Positions 5,652-6,260 of a DNA stretch of 6,260 bases are shown here, in pieces. Below the pieces are notes generated by a model that saw nothing but the letters and a program-made list of their open reading frames with translations, ran no database searches and was not told where the DNA came from. The stretch is taken from positions 1 through 6,260 of the forward strand of contig DAHXOM010000203.1 of NCBI GenBank assembly GCA_027364825.1. Reading direction: 5' to 3'. The first letter of the stretch is position 1. The number at the start of each line of letters is the position of its first letter. Source of the stretch: a bacterium. GTDB lineage: Bacteria; JAMCPX01. The position numbers and the translations under genes were made by a program.

Positions 5652-6104
5652 TTAATCTTCTGTAAGAACGAATGCATCATACTCCATCTGGAGTGAATCA
5701 CGGTGGGACTGTTCTTCTTTTATAAGCCTGTCGAATATCTTTTGTTGCTCCGGATCTTTAACGATCTGCCGTATATCCGTGTATAGTTTTGTCGATAGTA
5801 GTTCCCTTTTGATTGCGAGCAAGAGAATCTGCTGGTACTCCATGTGAAACTGCATATCAGACCCAAATGTCTCGTGGATTGTATAATCGTCCATGTTCAG
5901 CACGGAAAGATCCATCAACACCTCTTTTGACAGCTGCATTCCTTCGAGTTTTTGCTTGTGGATAAGCTCCTGCTTCGCGAGCTGATCAAAGAATGTCTTC
6001 GCATTCGATGTCTTGGCATTCTTCTTTGCTTCTGTATAAAAGTTGTACGCGTCCAATTCACGATCTATAGCAAACTGCAATATGTCTTTATACTGTTTAT
6101 CCAT
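5652..6104 (-). CDS. Rubrerythrin-family ferritin-like protein, first gene of the pair
   Basis: The 150-residue protein contains two matching half-domains, each with a Glu followed about 30 residues later by E-x-x-H: Glu16 (AIDRELDAYNFY) with E46-L-I-H49, and Glu101 (AIKRELLSTKLY) with E131-Q-S-H134. Together these make a complete di-iron ligand set. The internal repeat of AI-(D/K)-REL is clear, reflecting the duplicated helix pair of the rubrerythrin fold. There is no rubredoxin Cys motif and no signal peptide, so it is a cytoplasmic stand-alone domain. Likely roles are peroxide reduction or iron handling under oxidative stress, inferred from the family. The start at 6104 has AAGGAG (6110-6115) five bases upstream and a sigma70-like promoter about 45 bases upstream. 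The downstream neighbour is a second, divergent member of the same superfamily. The two share ligand spacing but little other sequence, so this is not a recent duplication. Confidence 0.87.
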   Translation of the reverse strand: MDKQYKDILQFAIDRELDAYNFYTEAKKNAKTSNAKTFFDQLAKQELIHKQKLEGMQLSKEVLMDLSVLNMDDYTIHETFGSDMQFHMEYQQILLLAIKRELLSTKLYTDIRQIVKDPEQQKIFDRLIKEEQSHRDSLQMEYDAFVLTED

Positions 6105-6146
6105 AAACTCTCCTTAAAAGTTAAACATCCTTATTGGAATGTAAAG

Positions 6147-6174
6147 AATATAAAATTAAATACGGCATGGTCAA
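6147..6174 (-). promoter_or_regulatory. Sigma70-like promoter for the rubrerythrin pair
   Basis: On the minus strand TTGACC (6169-6174) and TATATT (6147-6152) are separated by 16 bases, each one mismatch from consensus. Transcription would begin near 6140, giving a leader of about 35 bases before the ATG at 6104. No clear PerR- or Fur-type dyad overlaps it by eye. Confidence 0.55.
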
Positions 6175-6260
6175 TAGATTCTTGAATATGTGTGTTCGTG
6201 TTCCGCAGACCGCATTTTCCGGGGTAAGCAAACAGGCGATTATTCGAATACAATCTTGAT

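Noticed and set aside
6241..6250. TATTCGAATA perfect palindrome upstream of the rubrerythrin promoter as an operator
   Set aside because: It is short, AT-rich and about 70 bases upstream of the -35 box, and no second copy is seen. Chance is a sufficient explanation.
6188..6259. Small ORF of about 23 codons on the plus strand near the right edge
   Set aside because: There is no ribosome binding site, no recognisable product and no supporting context.

Overview
The window looks like a chromosomal segment from a Gram-negative (diderm) bacterium of moderate, slightly AT-leaning composition. Two lipoprotein signal peptides, a RodZ-type membrane protein and a murein transglycosylase point to an inner membrane, a thin murein layer and an outer membrane. 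Two rubrerythrin-type proteins suggest an anaerobe or microaerophile that must handle peroxide. A lineage such as Desulfobacterota or Nitrospirota is a plausible guess but cannot be settled from this sequence.

Layout. 1-308 (+): the 3' end of a gene for a PQQ-like beta-propeller protein with 123-bp tandem repeats. 312-355: a strong hairpin lying between convergent genes. 357-752 (-): the remnant of a RadC/JAB-domain gene, missing its N-terminal half and split near its 3' end by an 82-bp palindromic-ended insertion (393-474). Removing that insertion restores the reading frame. 764-837 (+): tRNA-Arg(CCU). 859-5115 (+): a tight four-gene cluster encoding an unrecognised 177-aa protein, a PilW/PilF-like TPR lipoprotein, a RodZ-like protein and a large TPR plus lytic transglycosylase lipoprotein. 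5118-6104 (-): two adjacent rubrerythrin-family genes in one likely operon, convergent with the first cluster and driven by a visible sigma70-like promoter at 6147-6174. 6175-6260 holds nothing I can call.

How the genes work together. The TPR lipoprotein followed by RodZ recalls the pilF(pilW)-rodZ order of gammaproteobacteria. The third member here is a murein hydrolase, so the cluster reads as envelope or cell-shape and pilus-assembly machinery. The unknown first gene is translationally coupled to it and may belong to the same process. The operon may be transcribed together with the tRNA, because only 21 nt separate them. The two ferritin-like proteins are an independent oxidative-stress unit.

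I found no convincing new multi-gene system. The points most worth checking are the small inverted-repeat element that cleanly interrupts radC, the unknown protein at the head of the pilus/shape operon, and the paired rubredoxin-less rubrerythrins.
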